Source: Lederbergia wuyishanensis
Lineage (GTDB): Bacteria; Bacillota; Bacilli; Bacillales; Bacillaceae_C
DNA length: 64,000 nucleotides
Assembly (NCBI RefSeq): GCF_022900255.1
Contig: NZ_JALIRM010000014.1
Coordinates: forward strand, 91,562-155,561
Direction: 5' to 3'
Below are positions 63,707 to 64,000 of this stretch, piece by piece; positions within the stretch are counted from its first letter, which is position 1, and each line of letters opens with the position of its first letter. Position numbers and translations under genes: made by a program. Under the pieces are notes generated by a model. It was not told the origin of the DNA. It saw nothing but the letters and a program-made list of their open reading frames with translations, and did no database searches.

Positions 63707-63776
63707 AATAAGCGTCCGAAAAAGGACGTCACTTAATAATGAAAAAAGTTCATCACAATTATTTTTAAAAAAGTGA

Positions 63777-63805
63777 TTGACTACTGAGAGATTAAGTGTT
63801 ATTAT
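63777..63805 (+). promoter_or_regulatory. rRNA operon promoter P2
   Basis: TTGACT at 63777-63782, 17-base spacer, TATTAT at 63800-63805, 99 bases after P1. Tandem promoters of this kind are normal for Bacillus rrn operons. The conserved leader with TTTGAAAACTGAACGAAAC follows at about 63843. Confidence 0.8.
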
Positions 63806-63924
63806 TTGAAAGTCGCTAATTTAAGAAATTGTTAGCTTTGATCTTTGAAAACTGAACGAAACGAACGTTAAATTATTTTTAAAAACAATGGTTTTAAACC
63901 ATTGCCAGCAAATGAGCTACAAAC

Positions 63925-64000
63925 TTCAATGAGAGTTTGATCCTGGCTCAGGACGAACGCTGGCGGCGTGCCTAATACATGCAAGTCGAGCGAATGGATG
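63925..64000 (+). rRNA. 16S ribosomal RNA, 5' end (partial)
   Basis: AGAGTTTGATCCTGGCTCAG, the universal 16S 5' block (E. coli position 8 onward), starts at 63932 and continues with GACGAACGCTGGCGGCGTGC and CTAATACATGCAAGTCGAGCG. The window ends inside variable region V1 (GCGAATGGATG), which fits Bacillaceae but is too short to name a genus. The 5' end is placed by analogy. Confidence 0.97.

Overview
The window is chromosomal DNA from a low-GC, spore-forming member of the Bacillaceae (Bacillus sensu lato). The evidence is the gene order, which follows the Bacillus subtilis yun-yut-yum-yui-yug region almost gene for gene. It includes sporulation genes (yunB, lytH, a YhcN/YlaJ lipoprotein, yutH, kapB), Bacillus-type ribosome binding sites and the start of a 16S rRNA gene at the right end. 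The genus cannot be fixed from this sequence.

Layout. 1-1.76 kb: 3' part of a secreted carbohydrate-binding protein. 1.9-6.0 kb: yunF, a 51-bp tandem repeat, yunD, yunC, yunB. 6.0-9.9 kb: a lysine riboswitch with a NhaC-type transporter, then a MetP-like sodium symporter with its 38-residue MetS subunit. 9.9-17.9 kb: lytH, yutC, yutD, an unknown gene, yutE, yutG, yutH, yutI, yuzD, yutJ, yuzB, yutM. 17.9-18.5 kb: a tight array of hairpin repeats. 18.5-28.98 kb: yumC, yumB, yuiB, yuiC, yuiD, pepA, small proteins, a hotdog thioesterase, a kinase-fold protein, an MFS pump and kapB. 29-34 kb: a cyclophilin lipoprotein, a Cu-Zn SOD lipoprotein, patB, yugF, yugI. 34.3-40.5 kb: arginine/ornithine/glutamate catabolism (P5C dehydrogenase, ornithine aminotransferase, glutamate dehydrogenase), a degenerate repeat array and pgi. 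40.7-46.9 kb: yugN, a WYL mini-protein, TerC, a cell-wall amidase, and a ROK kinase / SIS isomerase / FGGY kinase group. 47-52.8 kb: VOC protein, tRNA-Ala(GGC), MgtC, EamA, membrane-gene debris, a BASS transporter and a LacI regulator.

53.2-63.4 kb is the most distinctive part: a hexuronate gene cluster divergent from the LacI gene. It encodes tagaturonate epimerase UxaE, an AEC permease, the sulfur transferase LarE, uronate isomerase UxaC, a LarA-family nickel-pincer racemase/epimerase homologue, a UxuB-like SDR, an unknown polytopic membrane protein and KDPG aldolase. It ends with a kdgK gene broken by a nonsense codon, an internal deletion and a frameshift. There is no mannonate dehydratase gene (uxuA). 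The LarA homologue keeps the family's two catalytic histidines, cofactor lysine and nickel-ligand histidine at the right spacing, and LarE has a single cysteine in the sacrificial-cysteine motif. My leading hypothesis is a nickel-pincer-dependent 2-epimerisation of D-mannonate to D-gluconate inside uronate catabolism, which would bypass UxuA and possibly KdgK. A perfect 18-bp palindrome lies just downstream of the -10 of the cluster promoter and recurs, identical, inside kdgA; a half-matching copy lies in front of the lacI gene.

The window closes with tandem rRNA promoters, the rrn leader and the first ~76 bases of a 16S rRNA gene.
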